From contig JAWQRM010000504.1 in assembly GCA_033557675.1 (NCBI GenBank), positions 1 through 21,979 on the forward strand: DNA of 21,979 nt. Direction: 5' to 3'. A program made the translations under genes and the position numbers. Positions 1 through 9,640 of this stretch are shown piece by piece. Positions within the stretch are counted from its first letter, which is position 1. Every line of letters begins with the position of its first letter. The notes under the pieces are model-generated. The model did no database searches and was not told the origin of the DNA. It worked only from the letters and a program-made list of their open reading frames with translations. The stretch comes from Coptodactyla brooksi (taxonomy: Eukaryota; Arthropoda; Insecta; Coleoptera; Scarabaeidae).

Positions 1-194
1 ATATATCCCCCATATATCACGTATTTTGGCCACAATATTCCGTGCCGTATGGAATAAATATTATTTTCTATTGTGGTATCCAATAAAAGAAAAAACCTGA
101 ATCAAAAACATATTTATAAATTCGTACGTTATTGGAAATGTTAAACGTTAATTATATATCAAATATTAAACAGAATTTTCAGAAATGCGAAAAA

Positions 195-1173
195 ATCAAT
201 CGAAATTTTATTTTTTCTCATTCTCCTCGGGGAAATTAAAATTCCCACAATTTTAATTTTTAAATAAATTTTTTAAATAGTTTATTTATTTTTTGAATAA
301 ATAAACTATTTTCATGTTTTCACCACTTGTTAAGTTTGAAATTAATGTTGATTTATATACATTTTGAGTGACATTGAACTTTATGGGTGTTTTACAATTT
401 AACAATTAAGCGTTGGGGTTCTTAAGATAAGTATTAATTGAATTGAAATTTAAAGTTAATTTCGAGTGGTTACTTAATGTGTGGAAGTCAAAGAAAAGTG
501 GCTTTACACACGAAACAAATAATTGTAACGGTTTAATCGATTCAGCAGCATCCGGAAATAAGTGAAATCAATCGAAATTTTATTTTTTCTCATTTTCTTC
601 CGGGAAATTAAAATTCCCACATTAATCAACTTTAATTTTTTTTGTAAATGTAGGAACATCACCATTATGTTGTTGGTATGGAATAAATAAATAAAAAACT
701 ATTTTGGTAAGTTTTCACTATTTATTAATTTTGAAATTAATGTTGATTTATATAAATTCTGAGTGAAATTGAATTTTTTGGGTATTTTACTATTTAACAA
801 TTAAGTGTTGAGGTTCTTAAGACAAATATTAATTGAATTGAAACTTAAAGTTAATTTGGAGTGGTTACTTAATGTATGGAAGTCAAAGAAAAGTGGCTTT
901 ACACCACGAAACAAATAATTGGAACGGATTAAGCGATTTAGCAGCATCCGGAAACTAGTGAAATTAATCGAAATTTTATTTTTTCTTCCTGCAAAATAAA
1001 ATTCCCACTTTAATTTTTTGTAAATGTAGGAACAACATCATTGTGTTGTTGGTATGGAATAAATAAACTATTTTGGTTTGCTTTCACCACTTATTAAGTT
1101 TGAAATTAATGTTGATTTATATAAATTCTGTGTGAAATTAAACTTTTTGAGTATTTTAAAATTAATTTGGAGT
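195..1173. repeat. Three tandem copies of a ~370-400 bp AT-rich unit
   Basis: The unit starts 'atcaatcgaaattttatttt' at 195 and 567 and in slightly changed form at 963, so the periods are 372 and 396 bp. Units 1 and 2 match over their whole length, for example 'gaagtcaaagaaaagtggct', 'gcagcatccggaaa' and 'gttgatttata'. The third unit stops at about 1173. Copies 2 and 3 contain a segment with 'tgtaggaaca' and 'tgttgttggtatggaataaa' that copy 1 lacks; copy 1 has a hairpin there instead. No coding potential is seen. The sequence before 195 is AT-rich with nothing recognisable. Confidence 0.9.
275..311. repeat. Perfect 16-bp inverted repeat (hairpin) in tandem copy 1
   Basis: The arm AAATAGTTTATTTATT (275-290) is exactly complementary to AATAAATAAACTATTT (296-311), with a 5-nt spacer. 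The other two tandem copies keep only the right arm sequence. The hairpin is A/T except for one G-C pair, so it could be an AT-rich slippage product or a small insertion. Confidence 0.8.
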
Positions 1174-1289
1174 GAGATTTAGGAACTTCCATAAACAAGT
1201 TAAAGACGCATCTGCTGTTTGTACATCTTAAACAATCATTAGATAAATTAAAAAAATAACAGACAATTGAAAATTTTAGAAACAGAAAA

Positions 1290-1780
1290 ACGAAAGACTA
1301 TAATAGTAAAGGTGATTATGGAAGATTCTATTGAAGAAGGTGGTTATGATAAGATGTAAATGTTACAAATAGTATTATTATTAGAAAGACAGGAAAACTA
1401 AAAAGATCTGTAGTAATAAAATATGAAATTATATGCACAAGAAATAGGCCTAGTAATTAATGAAGGAAAAAAATAAGTTTATATTTTGTAGCAGAAATGA
1501 AAAAGGGTATTAGTAAAAGCAACAAACATTAAATACAAGACTTCCTGGTATAAAAGGAAACCATTAAATGACAAGTAACTAAATAAGAAAGCTTAATAAT
1601 AGACTTATGTAGCATTTAGACAGTGATGGCAACAAAGTATTTGACATAAAAATAATCAAAACAGCAATGGAATCAAAGGATAAGAAATGAAAACGAATAT
1701 AAAACTCAAAACTAAAGAAATAGTGTTCTGGAGAGCAATAGGATGGTTCGGGCACATGTATAAACAATTACAATATATTA
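1290..1780 (+). pseudogene. LINE (non-LTR) reverse transcriptase C-terminal relic
   Basis: Two blocks on the plus strand read like the end of a LINE polymerase ORF. At about 1430-1510, after removal of one A in a poly-A run, the frame gives IGLVINEGKNKFIF then CSRNEKG, matching the conserved 'GL.IN..KTKYM..SRN' stretch after the YADD motif in many LINEs. At about 1681-1760 the text RNENEYKTQN then AIGWFGHMYK resembles the 'R.RNE.I......RWFGHV.RM' tail. Between them the frame is broken by many stops, and the upstream palm motif cannot be found. The clade is not assignable from this. The match rests on remembered family patterns, so it is moderately sure for LINE and weak for exact limits. Confidence 0.5.
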
Positions 1781-2109
1781 TCGAAATATAACTTTGTTGA
1801 TAAAGCAATACATTATTAAGCTAGTTCAAAATTTAGATGAAAACGATTGTAATGGTAGAATAATGGTAAGAAGTTTGAAAAATGTTTTAGATACACAAAA
1901 TTTTGGGCTCGTTAGACCACCAGACCTGTAAATATTCAACATTACCGTCAGTATTTTAATTAGTATTTTTACCTTAATTCTAAATCCTAAACAGCATATT
2001 TGCCAATAAGATTATTCATTAAGAATTAGGCTTAACTTAATATAAAATGCTTACCCCCCTTGAAATTACATATTTCCATCTTTCAGTATTAACTCAAAGC
2101 ATTAAGCAC
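1781..2109. other. AT-rich spacer, nothing recognised
   Basis: Unique-looking AT-rich sequence between the LINE relic and the GC-rich island. No repeat of other parts of the window, no plausible coding frame and no RNA gene was seen. Confidence 0.5.
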
Positions 2110-2480
2110 TTCAGAACTATGTACGTAATGGAGTAGAAAGGGACCGGACGCTTTAAAACCCATAGTGACCACTTAACCCTGTGCAATATTCAGGAGACGC
2201 TTAAACGGGTAAAATGTTCTCCGGCAGGATGGGCGGCGCAGGGGAGGGTCGTCAGGTGAGGGGTGGGGGAGGGGGTAGGAACCCCGGCGAGACGATAAGT
2301 CACAGAAAGGACCCTATAGGATTTTCTGCACAGCTCGCCGTGAAACTCTCAACTTTATGGCTGCCGACTTTCTCTCTCCCTTCACGAACGGAAGTGAGCT
2401 TGCTGGAGCAACTACGTACGGTCCTTAGTGGTGACGAACGAAGCGGAGAAGAATTTTACGAAACTTTACATAAAATTCCA
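2110..2480. other. GC-rich unique island, candidate conserved non-coding element
   Basis: Base composition changes abruptly from AT-rich to GC-rich, with G runs such as 'gtgaggggtgggggaggggg' near 2255-2275. An open frame of 124 codons (2214-2588, plus) crosses it, but the frame starts in a Gly-rich low-complexity stretch and its last third lies in ordinary AT-rich sequence. I recognise no domain in it and do not call it a gene. The core at about 2340-2420 contains 'actttatggctgccgac', which includes a TTTATGG string of the kind bound by posterior Hox proteins; that reading is inference only. Confidence 0.4.
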
Positions 2481-2859
2481 CGTGGGATTATTCATTTGTT
2501 ATATTATTTATATAGGTATTTTCGTTTAAGGGTAGGTATTAACTTTAATAGATATTCAACTAAGAATATTACTGAAATGTCCTTTTGAATTTTACTGAGA
2601 TAAGCCATGTTATTTACAATACATTGAAAATAATGGATATAATAGATATGGGTACCACAAATTATGGTTTTGTTTGAAAACGTTAGGATTTGCCTCAATA
2701 GGGGTTAATATATTTTACTCATGACAACAAATTGAAACAAAAAAATGGCATTTCAGTATTTCTGTCACTTAACATCAGCAAAGTCAACAATGTTTATTAC
2801 TTGGTAGTCATAATAATCCACATGCAGTTCTAATGTTCAGCCAGTTTTTTTGCAGATTT
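2481..2859. other. AT-rich spacer, nothing recognised
   Basis: AT-rich sequence with no repeat partner in the window and no coding signal beyond the chance end of an open frame. Confidence 0.5.
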
Positions 2860-3445
2860 TGTTCAACCTTTAAATGTACTTATTTGTTGTATATGCATTG
2901 AATTGTCGATATGGTTGTTTTTTCTTTATAATTAGGACTATATGCATGTAGAGATTTATTGTTCGTGATATTTTATTTTAGATTTATTGTTCACCCAGTG
3001 AAGTTGTGAAAATTTTGGAACCTTTGGTTAAGACCAACGTTAAATACCCAGAGGTTTGTAAGAAGTCTTAAGCCAGTGTTTTCCTGGAATTGTAGGTTTC
3101 ATATCTTAATGTAGTTATCTGGGTTAAATTCTCGATGAAGTTGCTCATTCTTTACAAACACCCAGTGGTTTATAAGGAACTTGCAGTTAGTTTTCTTCTT
3201 TTCTAGTACGTTCAGTCTTTAAATGTAGTTATTTGTTGCATCTACATTGAATTCTATTATTTTAATTTTTTGACAACAAGGTTTACATGCAAGTAGAGAT
3301 TTATTATTCGTCCTCCTCCGAGAAGATGTTTTGACCTTTCCAGTAAGTTTTTTTTCTGGCATTATGAGCACATTTTATGTAGTTGCCTATTTTATCTACA
3401 TTGAAATCTCGATGGAGTTGGTTACTCCTTACAAACACTCTTTTT
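2860..3445. repeat. Degenerate dispersed repeat, at least two partial copies
   Basis: The block at about 2868-2970 ('ttaaatgtacttatttgttg', then 'gcatgtagagatttatt') recurs at about 3212-3310 ('ttaaatgtagttatttgttg', then 'gcaagtagagatttatt'). A second motif, 'ttctcgatgaagttg' followed by 'ttacaaacacccagtgg' (3126-3170), recurs at 3405-3440 and again at 5480-5517 just before the second copy of the 4961/5519 repeat. All are therefore pieces of one dispersed family. No protein is recognisable. The mariner relic begins right after the 3440 copy. Confidence 0.7.
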
Positions 3446-3561
3446 TCTATTTTAATTTTTCTATTTTAATTATGTATTCTGACAGCTGACATTGCAAAGT
3501 TTATGTGTGAAAATATTTTGTTCGGTTCTGTGCAATTGTTTTCTTTTTTGTCTTATGAAAC

Positions 3562-3792
3562 AAGGAGAATCAAAAGCAGCGTTTTCAGTACATTTTTCTT
3601 TTTTATTACAAAAAAGGTAAAAATGCTGTCCAAGCGAGAAAAGAATTAGCCGATGTGTATAGAGATGTTTCGACGGAATGCCAGTGTCAAAACTGGTTTG
3701 AAACATTTTTTTGCAAAAGTTTTTCGCAAGTTTGCAAAATTTTTGGGAGCTATTTCCAAATTTTTTTGGGAGAATACCGCGGTCAATTCTAA
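3562..3792 (+). pseudogene. Mariner transposase N-terminal (helix-turn-helix) relic running into minisatellite
   Basis: The frame reads ENQKQRFQYIFLFYYKKG from 3565, then KNAVQARKELADVYRD and STECQCQNWFETF. This is the N-terminal DNA-binding region of mariner transposases of the 'MENQK..FRHILLFYYKKGKNA.QA' type, which binds the terminal repeats. The expected ATG is AAG at 3562-3564. After NWFETF the normal 'RSGDFDL.DAPRSGRP' linker is absent; the frame continues as repeated Cys/Lys/Phe-rich text from the minisatellite and ends at a stop at 3790-3792. The catalytic DDD domain is missing, so it cannot be active. The identification is confident because about 45 codons match the family pattern in one frame. 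Confidence 0.85.
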
Positions 3793-3954
3793 AATGTACT
3801 GTCATCAACTGGGGAAATAAATTTCATGATTTTTCGCAAACTGGTTTGCAAAATTTGTTGCAAAAGTTTGCAAAACTTTTTGCAAGTTTGCAAACTTTTT
3901 GGCAGCTCTTTCCAAATTTTTTGGAATTTTTTGCAAATTGGTTTGCAAAAGCAA

Positions 3955-4118
3955 TATTGACAGATTATAGACCTGTCAACATGAAATTGAGCAACCTAGA
4001 AGGTCAAACTGTCTGCAACAAAACCAGAATTAACAGACTTCTGAAGATGTCAGCCACAGGAGCCAACGAAACGTCAAGAGAAGATAATCGACCACGGAAT
4101 AAAAATCTCAAAAATTAC
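3955..4118 (+). mobile_element. Foreign segment in mariner copy 1, possible Penelope-like terminal fragment
   Basis: This stretch is more mixed in composition than the flanking TTTGCAAA repeats and separates two parts of the minisatellite, so it looks like an insertion or patch. It contains CTGAAGA (4041-4047), a weak stem, then CGAAACGTC (4067-4075). The letters CTGANGA...GAAAC with a palindromic ACGT are those of the minimal hammerhead-ribozyme-like motifs known in Penelope-like retroelement termini. No coding part of such an element is present here, so the assignment is tentative; it may be another repeat that shares the motif. Confidence 0.3.
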
Positions 4119-4331
4119 AATAATATTTTTTGCAAAAGTTTGCAAGACTTTTTGGAAGTTTGCAAAATTTTTGGCAGCTCTTTCCAAAATTTTTGGGAGA
4201 ATACTACGAGCAATTCTCAAGTGTACTGGTATGAACTAGACAAATTGCATGATTCACTCAAACAGAAAAGGCTAGAATTGATCAATAGAACTCTTGGTAC
4301 TTTGGTAACTTTCCGATTATTACTTGTTTCG

Positions 4332-4355
4332 GGCCCTACAAATTTTTTAGGGCCT
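4332..4355. repeat. Short inverted repeat GGCCCTA / TAGGGCC
   Basis: 7-bp arms at 4332-4338 and 4349-4355 around an AT-rich loop, in otherwise unrecognised sequence between the mariner copy and the Tigger relic. Function unknown. Confidence 0.5.
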
Positions 4356-4564
4356 GAAAAATTTTTTAGATTTTTTATTTTAGCCGTAAGTTCATAACAG
4401 TTGTTACCGTTTTTAAAATGTTGAAGGAAAATTTTAAAATTGTAATGAGAGTTAAGTAAAGTCACGAAAGAGTCCAGTACTTCCTTTCTTTTCATTTGAG
4501 ATGCATTTCAATTCATAATTCTCCATATTTGTTAAAGAAAATAAGTAATTTTCTCTGTTTTCCT

Positions 4565-4662
4565 GTCCAAATTTCTTTCTATTTTTGCTAGTCATTTTCC
4601 AGTCCAAATTTCGCAACCATTCCTCGAAAATTGTTGCACTCATCCATGATTTTGTGATGATT
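4565..4662 (-). pseudogene. Pogo/Tigger (DDE_1) transposase fragment
   Basis: Read on the minus strand from about 4662, the frame gives VWETKIITKSWMSATIFEEW followed by LRNLDWKMTSKNRK. This matches the block 'K.AWM....F..WL..LD.K....NRK.LL..DN' that leads up to the second catalytic aspartate of pogo/Tigger transposases. The aspartate motif itself is missing: the frame turns into Lys/Glu-rich text after NRK and stops at 4452. Sequence further upstream in the same orientation is decayed. Only about 33 codons support the call, so an unrelated match is possible, but the WM..IF.EWL..LD spacing is characteristic. Confidence 0.5.
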
Positions 4663-4664
4663 TT

Positions 4665-4960
4665 TGTTTCCCAAACTTTTTTGTGCCATGCCCCACCTAA
4701 GCCTAAGCTTCTAAAATTTAAATGATAAGTTTTAGGAAGAAATCACTAGGAAATTGGTGAGGAAACATAATAAGTAAATTTTTAAAACATATAATGGAGA
4801 ACTGAAATGTAAGTACGAAATAATTTTAATGAAAGATTTTTCTATATTACTTTCATTATTGGTAATTATGTATTATTTAAATTTAGTGAGATGTTTGTGC
4901 TTGATGCTTGCTGCAATGAGACTTTATGTTAGTTTCGAATTTAGTTAGTTTCAGTTTGAG
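4665..4960. other. AT-rich spacer, nothing recognised
   Basis: No repeat partner, coding frame or structured element recognised. It probably includes decayed Tigger sequence on its left edge. Confidence 0.4.
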
Positions 4961-5439
4961 TTGTATGGAACCAGGAACAATTACACTATGTTTTATTTTT
5001 ATTAGGTTCAACTCTTAATTTAATGATTTAAGATTGTGCATTGTAATAAGCTGCTGTAGTTGTACTTATCAGGTCCAGGATTGTTTCCAGTTGGTGACTT
5101 CTTGTTAAGTTCACCATGCGATGTGAATTACATTACCCTTTTAGCCATGTTGCTTCTTGGCATACTTTGAATTGGGTTGACAACAAACTGGTATATCTAT
5201 AGATTTCTTTTCTTAATTTTCTCTTGTTTTGAAGCCTAGGAACCATTATCATGATTCCAAACTTATGTTTTATCTTAAATGGTCAGGTTGGCCTTTGATA
5301 TTTCAGAGAAATAAGTCCATCCACCTTTGGAAGAAAACTTTTGGGTGGTACAAAGCAAATACTTCTAATGATCAAGTACCTACATTCTCCAAGGTAGAAT
5401 CAAAGTGAAAGGCTGGATGGTTTCTGATGTCGAAGGGTG
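4961..5439. repeat. Dispersed repeat, copy 1 of a pair
   Basis: Begins 'ttgtatggaaccaggaacaa' and is nearly identical to 5519-5901 over about 300 bp, including 'aagctgctgtagttgtactt', 'ccatgcgatgtgaa' and 'tgaagcctaggaaccattat'. This copy holds an extra ~80 bp (about 5262-5340, 'ggtcaggttggcctttgata') absent from copy 2. Both end with 'ctccaaggtagaatcaaagt' and 'ggtttctgatgtcg.agggtgg'. No open frame is conserved between the two, so the unit appears non-coding. Confidence 0.9.
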
Positions 5440-5518
5440 GATAGTTGCATTTGCAATACTATTTTATCTACATTATATTCTCGATGGAGTTACCTAGTTC
5501 TTACAGACACTCAGTGGG

Positions 5519-5901
5519 TTGTATGGAACCAGGAACAATTACACCATGTTTTATTTTTGTTGTTTAACTCTTAATTTAATGATTTAAGTTTGTCCATTGT
5601 AATAAGCTGTTGTAGTTGTACTTATCAGGTCCAGAATTGTTTCCAGTTGATGACTTCTTGTTAAGTTCACCATGCGATGTGAGTTACATTACCCTTTTAG
5701 CCAGATTGCTTCTTGGCATACTTTGAATTGGGTTGACAACAAACATGTATACCTATAGATTTCATTTCTTAATTTTCTCTTATTTTGAAGCCTAGGAATC
5801 ATTATCATGATTCCATCAGTAATCTAATAATCAAGTGCCTACATTCTCCAAGGTAGAATCAAAGTCAAAGGCTTGATGGTTTCTGATGTCGGAGGGTGGA
5901 A
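5519..5901. repeat. Dispersed repeat, copy 2 of a pair
   Basis: Direct repeat of 4961-5439 with a start-to-start distance of 558 bp. The link 5440-5518 ('ctacattatattctcgatgg') also occurs around 3112-3170 and 3379-3440, so the array at 2860-5901 is one family broken by later insertions. The unit stops at 5901, where GC-richer unique sequence begins shortly after. Confidence 0.9.
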
Positions 5902-7140
5902 TGAAAAAAATTGGAAAATTTGGAAAGTATCATTACGAGCGGACGCGCGAACATTTCGTTCCGCATTTCGGCTATTTTGAATCCTCTTCAAATGTCCGCC
6001 TCCCCGTCCTTTGTCTTTGCGTTTGCGGCACGCAAAGTGGCGATTAAGTTCTGGTCGTGAAATCAGGATTCGCGCCCGCCCGTTCGCACGTGTGAGAAGT
6101 GACCATAACTAACGAACTTTTGGCGGACGATGCGACATCAAAGGACTCGACGATTGGAAGAAGATGTTAGTTACATAGTTGTTCGGTTCCGCGAAAGGGT
6201 TCTCGGCTCTACATCACTAATTCTCAACACATGCTCCTAATTAGTTCCTAACTGTGGAGGGATCCCAAAATGAGACGTTACCGACGTTTTTTCTTTCGTT
6301 TCTCCTTCTGAAAGTGCCGTGGATCATTCTACGAACTTTATCTAACTTTGTGCTTTCAATAGGGCTTTTCTTTCTGGCTTGAACTTCATTAGGAAAATGT
6401 AATCTAACAAAGGGAAACACAATTTCGCAAATGTTTAGCATATTCCCCCCAGAGCGAATTACAACCCTCGAAAGAGCGGGGTTAAGTAAATTCCATCCAC
6501 TTTAATTCCAACCCTTTCTTGATGGGAGGGGGGTTGAAAGAAGGTTCGGTCATTTTCTTTATCTTTCTCCCTTCGCCGAACTCCGCAATAAAGGCCACCC
6601 GGCATGTCGGGGGGAGGGTGGAGTGGACGTCATCTCTAAGACCCAACATCCGTCGCGAGAAACAGCTCTTGGTCATTGTTTACCCTACTCGGATGGGGGG
6701 TTTTCCTTAATTGTAAGGAAAATCGGATCTATTTAAAACATCTGCGTCCGCGATTGAAAGCTCAACCCCCATTCCGTCTTCTTTTTTTTTACAACCGCCC
6801 TCCAGCGAAAGATAAAGGATTTCATCATTAGAGGCGATCGAGCTTTTATCCCCCGGGGCTGCGGTTAAAACCCCCATAAAGTGACACGGATATCTGGGCT
6901 AATTATCTAAAATTAAGTTTTCCGAGTGGAAATTTCCGACCAAGAAAACTCACCACCCTCCCCCCCTGGTGGGGCAAACAAGAGAATGTTGTTAGCGCAC
7001 ACCAGCATCTAGCGATTGGAGGGTGGCTCTTCTATCCTATATTTTATTGTACCGCACACCTCTTACTCCGAGGGCAGAAACACGAGAATGCTCTTTGCTA
7101 CTGTGGCGTCTGTTACATGAAAATTGACCCTGTGGTGCAA
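5902..7140. other. GC-richer unique block, candidate regulatory/conserved non-coding DNA
   Basis: From about 5935 the sequence becomes clearly richer in G and C ('gagcggacgcgcgaac', 'gcgcccgcccgttcgcac'), with C and G runs near 6520-6620 and 6955-6970. No repeat from elsewhere in the window occurs in it. Several 60-66 codon frames exist on both strands but overlap each other, show no domain and start without context, so I do not call a gene. A segment at 6840-6945 contains homeodomain-like cores (GCTAATTATC, CCCATAAAG). Regulatory function is inference from texture only. Confidence 0.4.
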
Positions 7141-7429
7141 CGAGAACAGTGAAAATCAGGTAATCAGAAAGGAATTCAATTGTAACATAAGTTGCTGCAG
7201 CAATTGGCAATTCAAATTAGTGCAACTCGCATAAAATTGTAATTTTGACCTCATTTCAGATGTAGCGTCATTGCTGTCTTTAAAAGACCACTGAATGATT
7301 TAAATTACTATCTACATTCAACAGTCAGCAGGAAATAGAGCAGAACTTTAGAGAGGGCATCCACGTCAAATATAAACCAACAAGCTTAAGTTTTCAGACA
7401 GAGTTTGAAACATAAAACATTATTCTTTT
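7141..7429. other. AT-rich transition, nothing recognised
   Basis: Mixed unique sequence between the GC-richer block and the palindrome-family cluster. Nothing identified. Confidence 0.4.
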
Positions 7430-7956
7430 AATTAAACTAAATGCAGTTTGCTGGTTAGACTGTAGTTTTTTAACTTAGTTAGATATATTAGTTAGTTATG
7501 TCCATGAATACTTAATTTTATAGTGGATCAAGCAAGGTGTACTATAAAATTATTAAGCTACTGCAAAATAAGTACAGAAAACAATTTTCTTTTAGAAGGT
7601 TTTGTATACCAATTAATTACAGTATTATTACTAGTTTGATTTTATCACTTTGGTACCCAGAAATGGAATGACACCATCCCATGTAACAAATAATAATAAT
7701 AATATCTTTTTCTTGGTTTATGAATTAACATTTTATTCCTACTTGAATTTTGTTCATAGGTTCATATGCTACTAATATTACTAAAGTGTGCACTAAATGT
7801 GTCACATAGAAGTGTTTGAAATTTGCAATTTAGAATGTACATAGTTTTGTTTAACTTATTTAGATTTTTTCCATAGTTTTCAATTGGTATTCTTTAATCT
7901 CCATAAATATATTAATCTTATAGTGCATCAATTAATATGTACTAACATATTCATTG

Positions 7957-7990
7957 ATGAGATAACACTATAAACATAGTGTTATCTCAT
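7957..7990. repeat. Perfect 15-bp hairpin
   Basis: ATGAGATAACACTAT (7957-7971) is exactly complementary to ATAGTGTTATCTCAT (7976-7990) with a 4-nt loop 'aaac'. It interrupts block A of the palindrome family at the place where other copies have 'aagatgtactataaaatt', so it looks like a local replacement or a recent small fold-back event. Confidence 0.85.
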
Positions 7991-8204
7991 TGAAAAAACA
8001 TAATTTCCCAATCGGATTAGTTGATTGTGTATTCTAATTAATTATAGTATTATTACTAGTTTGATCTTATCCCATGTAATAAATAATAATAATATTGTCG
8101 GACAGCATTTATTTGAATTTTTTTCAACTTTTTTTGTTAATTTTTTGAAAATGTAGATTTTTTCCATAGCTCTCAATTGGTATTGTTTAACCTTAATAAA
8201 TACT

Positions 8205-8244
8205 TAATTTTATAGTGCATCAATTAAGATGTACCATAAAATCA
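8205..8244. repeat. Block A palindrome of the cluster family (example)
   Basis: TAATTTTATAGTGCATC (8205-8221) faces GATGTACCATAAAATCA (8228-8244) across a 6-nt loop, with 14 of 17 pairs Watson-Crick. The same palindrome recurs at about 7510, 9137 and 15727, and inverted at about 10570 and 11005. Its recurrence shows it is part of the family consensus rather than chance. Confidence 0.75.
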
Positions 8245-8960
8245 TTTAAATAACAATAAGCAATAATACAATTTATATTATTGCTCACTACTATTACTCT
8301 ATAGTAAACTTACTACAAAATAGGTACACAAACGTAGTATGATATAAAAAAATATGTCGTACTGTAAAAGACAATTTTCCAATTGTATTTATAGAACAAT
8401 TGTTGTTGATGAAAATTGATTTTAATTCAATTAAAATAGTGGTTTGAATCAAAATTAATATAAGTCAGTAGTTTTTGTATACCAATTAATTATAGTATTA
8501 TTACTAGTTTGATCTTATCACTTCCGTACCCAGAAATGGAATGACACCATCTCATGTAATAAATAGTAATAAAAATATTTTTTTCTTAGTTTATGAATTA
8601 ACATTTTATTTCTGCTCGAATTTTGTTCTTTTTTGAAGTTATGCTTTTCTTTTACCTTTTAATAAGAACTTTTTCAATTCATATTTTCCAATTTTTTGAC
8701 ATTTTTAAAATAAGAGCGCTGATTTTTTTCTAGTCTTATTTTGAAATGTACTAAGTGTTAATTTTAGCAAAATAAATTTTGCACAATTTTGCACTGACTG
8801 TCACATAAAAGAAGTGTTTGAGATTTGCAATTTTGAATACACATAGTTTTTTTCTAACTTATTTAAAAATTTTCCATAGTTTTCATTTGGTATTCTTTAA
8901 TCTCCATAAATATATTAATCTTATAGTGCATCATTCATATGTACTATAAAATTATTAAAT

Positions 8961-9001
8961 AACAGTAAGAAATAATACAATTTATATCATTGCTTACTGT
9001 T
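8961..9001. repeat. Block A2 palindrome of the cluster family (example)
   Basis: AACAGTAAGAAATAAT (8961-8976) faces ATCATTGCTTACTGTT (8986-9001), 14 of 16 positions complementary. Equivalent palindromes occur at about 8253-8295 and 15774-15812. Confidence 0.75.
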
Positions 9002-9640
9002 ATTATTTCATAGTGAAGTTACCGCAAAATAAGTACACAAATATTTTGAAATGCAATCATAGTCACACAGAAGAAGTGTTTAAAATTTACAATTTAGGAT
9101 GTAGCTTTTTGAACTTATTTAGATTTTTTAAAATACTTAATTTTATAGAGCATTAATCAAGATGTACTATAAAATTATTAAACAGTAAGCAATTGATATT
9201 CTTTAATCTCCATAAATACTTAGTTTTATAGAGCATCAATTAAGGGGCGTTATAAAATTAAGTATTTATGCTTAATTTTATAGCACATCTGCTATAAAAT
9301 CACCTTTTGATTAATGTATATCATTGCTTACTGCTATAACTTTATGGTAAAGTTACTACAAAATCACCACACAAGACATACTGTGATATTATTGAAGAAT
9401 ACGTATTTTTGAAACAGATTTATGGCAAAATTATTGTAACTGAAAATTGTTTTTAATTTAATTAAAATGGTGGTTTGAATGAAAATCAATATAACTATTA
9501 GTTAGTAGTTTCTGTATACCAACTAATTATAGTATTATTACTTATTTGATTTTATCACTTTGGTATCCAGGAACAACACGAACCCATATAATAAATAAAA
9601 ATAATAATATTGTTGGACAGCATTTAATTGCATTACTAAT

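Larger units (their letters stand above)
3450..4257 (+). mobile_element. Mariner-derived element, minisatellite type, copy 1
   Basis: The 5' region from about 3471 (gctgacattgcaaagtttat, then ttttgttcggttctgtgcaa) matches the 5' leaders of the copies at 16395-16876 (minus) and 18532-19240 (plus). The terminal inverted repeat itself is not visible here, so the 5' end is truncated or decayed. After a decayed transposase N-terminus come repeats of a ~149-bp unit starting at about 3691 and 3840, each running 'ctggtttgcaaaat', 'tgcaaaagtttgcaaaa', 'gggagctctttccaaa', 'gagaataccgcggtcaattc', 'actgtcatcaactgg'. A third unit start near 3936 is cut off by a foreign segment (about 3955-4118), after which the unit resumes (4119-4257). 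Confidence 0.75.
7430..9640 (+). repeat. Palindrome-rich repeat cluster, forward arm
   Basis: Several rearranged copies of one AT-rich family. Four recurrent blocks can be seen. Block A 'taattttatagtgcatc' with its inverse 'gatgtactataaaatta' (7510, 8205, 8920, 9137 and others). Block A2 'aacagtaagcaataat' with its inverse (8253, 8961, 9310). Block B 'gtataccaattaattatagt', 'attactagtttgat' and 'cccagaaatggaatgacacc' (7604, 8031, 8477, 9515). Block D 'ccatagttttcaattggtat' (7873, 8164, 8873). After block B come two alternative continuations: 'ggtttatgaattaacatttt' (7715, 8590) or 'ggacagcattta' (8100, 9606). No coding frame is present. Confidence 0.85.

Noticed and set aside
1579..1767. 62-codon minus-strand frame
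   Set aside because: It is the antisense shadow of the LINE relic on the plus strand.
2214..2588. 124-codon open frame in the GC-rich island
   Set aside because: It begins in a Gly-rich low-complexity tract, ends in AT-rich DNA with changed composition, and shows no domain or splice context.
3711..4397. 228-codon open frame on plus strand
   Set aside because: It runs through TTTGCAAA minisatellite units, which lack stops in several frames on both strands, and through a foreign patch. The real coding trace (mariner N-terminus) lies in another frame upstream.
6241..6710. Overlapping 63-66 codon frames on both strands in the GC-richer block
   Set aside because: They overlap each other antisense, have no recognisable motif, and their lengths are expected by chance at this composition.
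7688..7705. AAT-repeat runs as a separate microsatellite
   Set aside because: They occur at the same place in each palindrome-family unit (also near 8088, 8563, 9590 and inverted near 10240), so they are part of that family.
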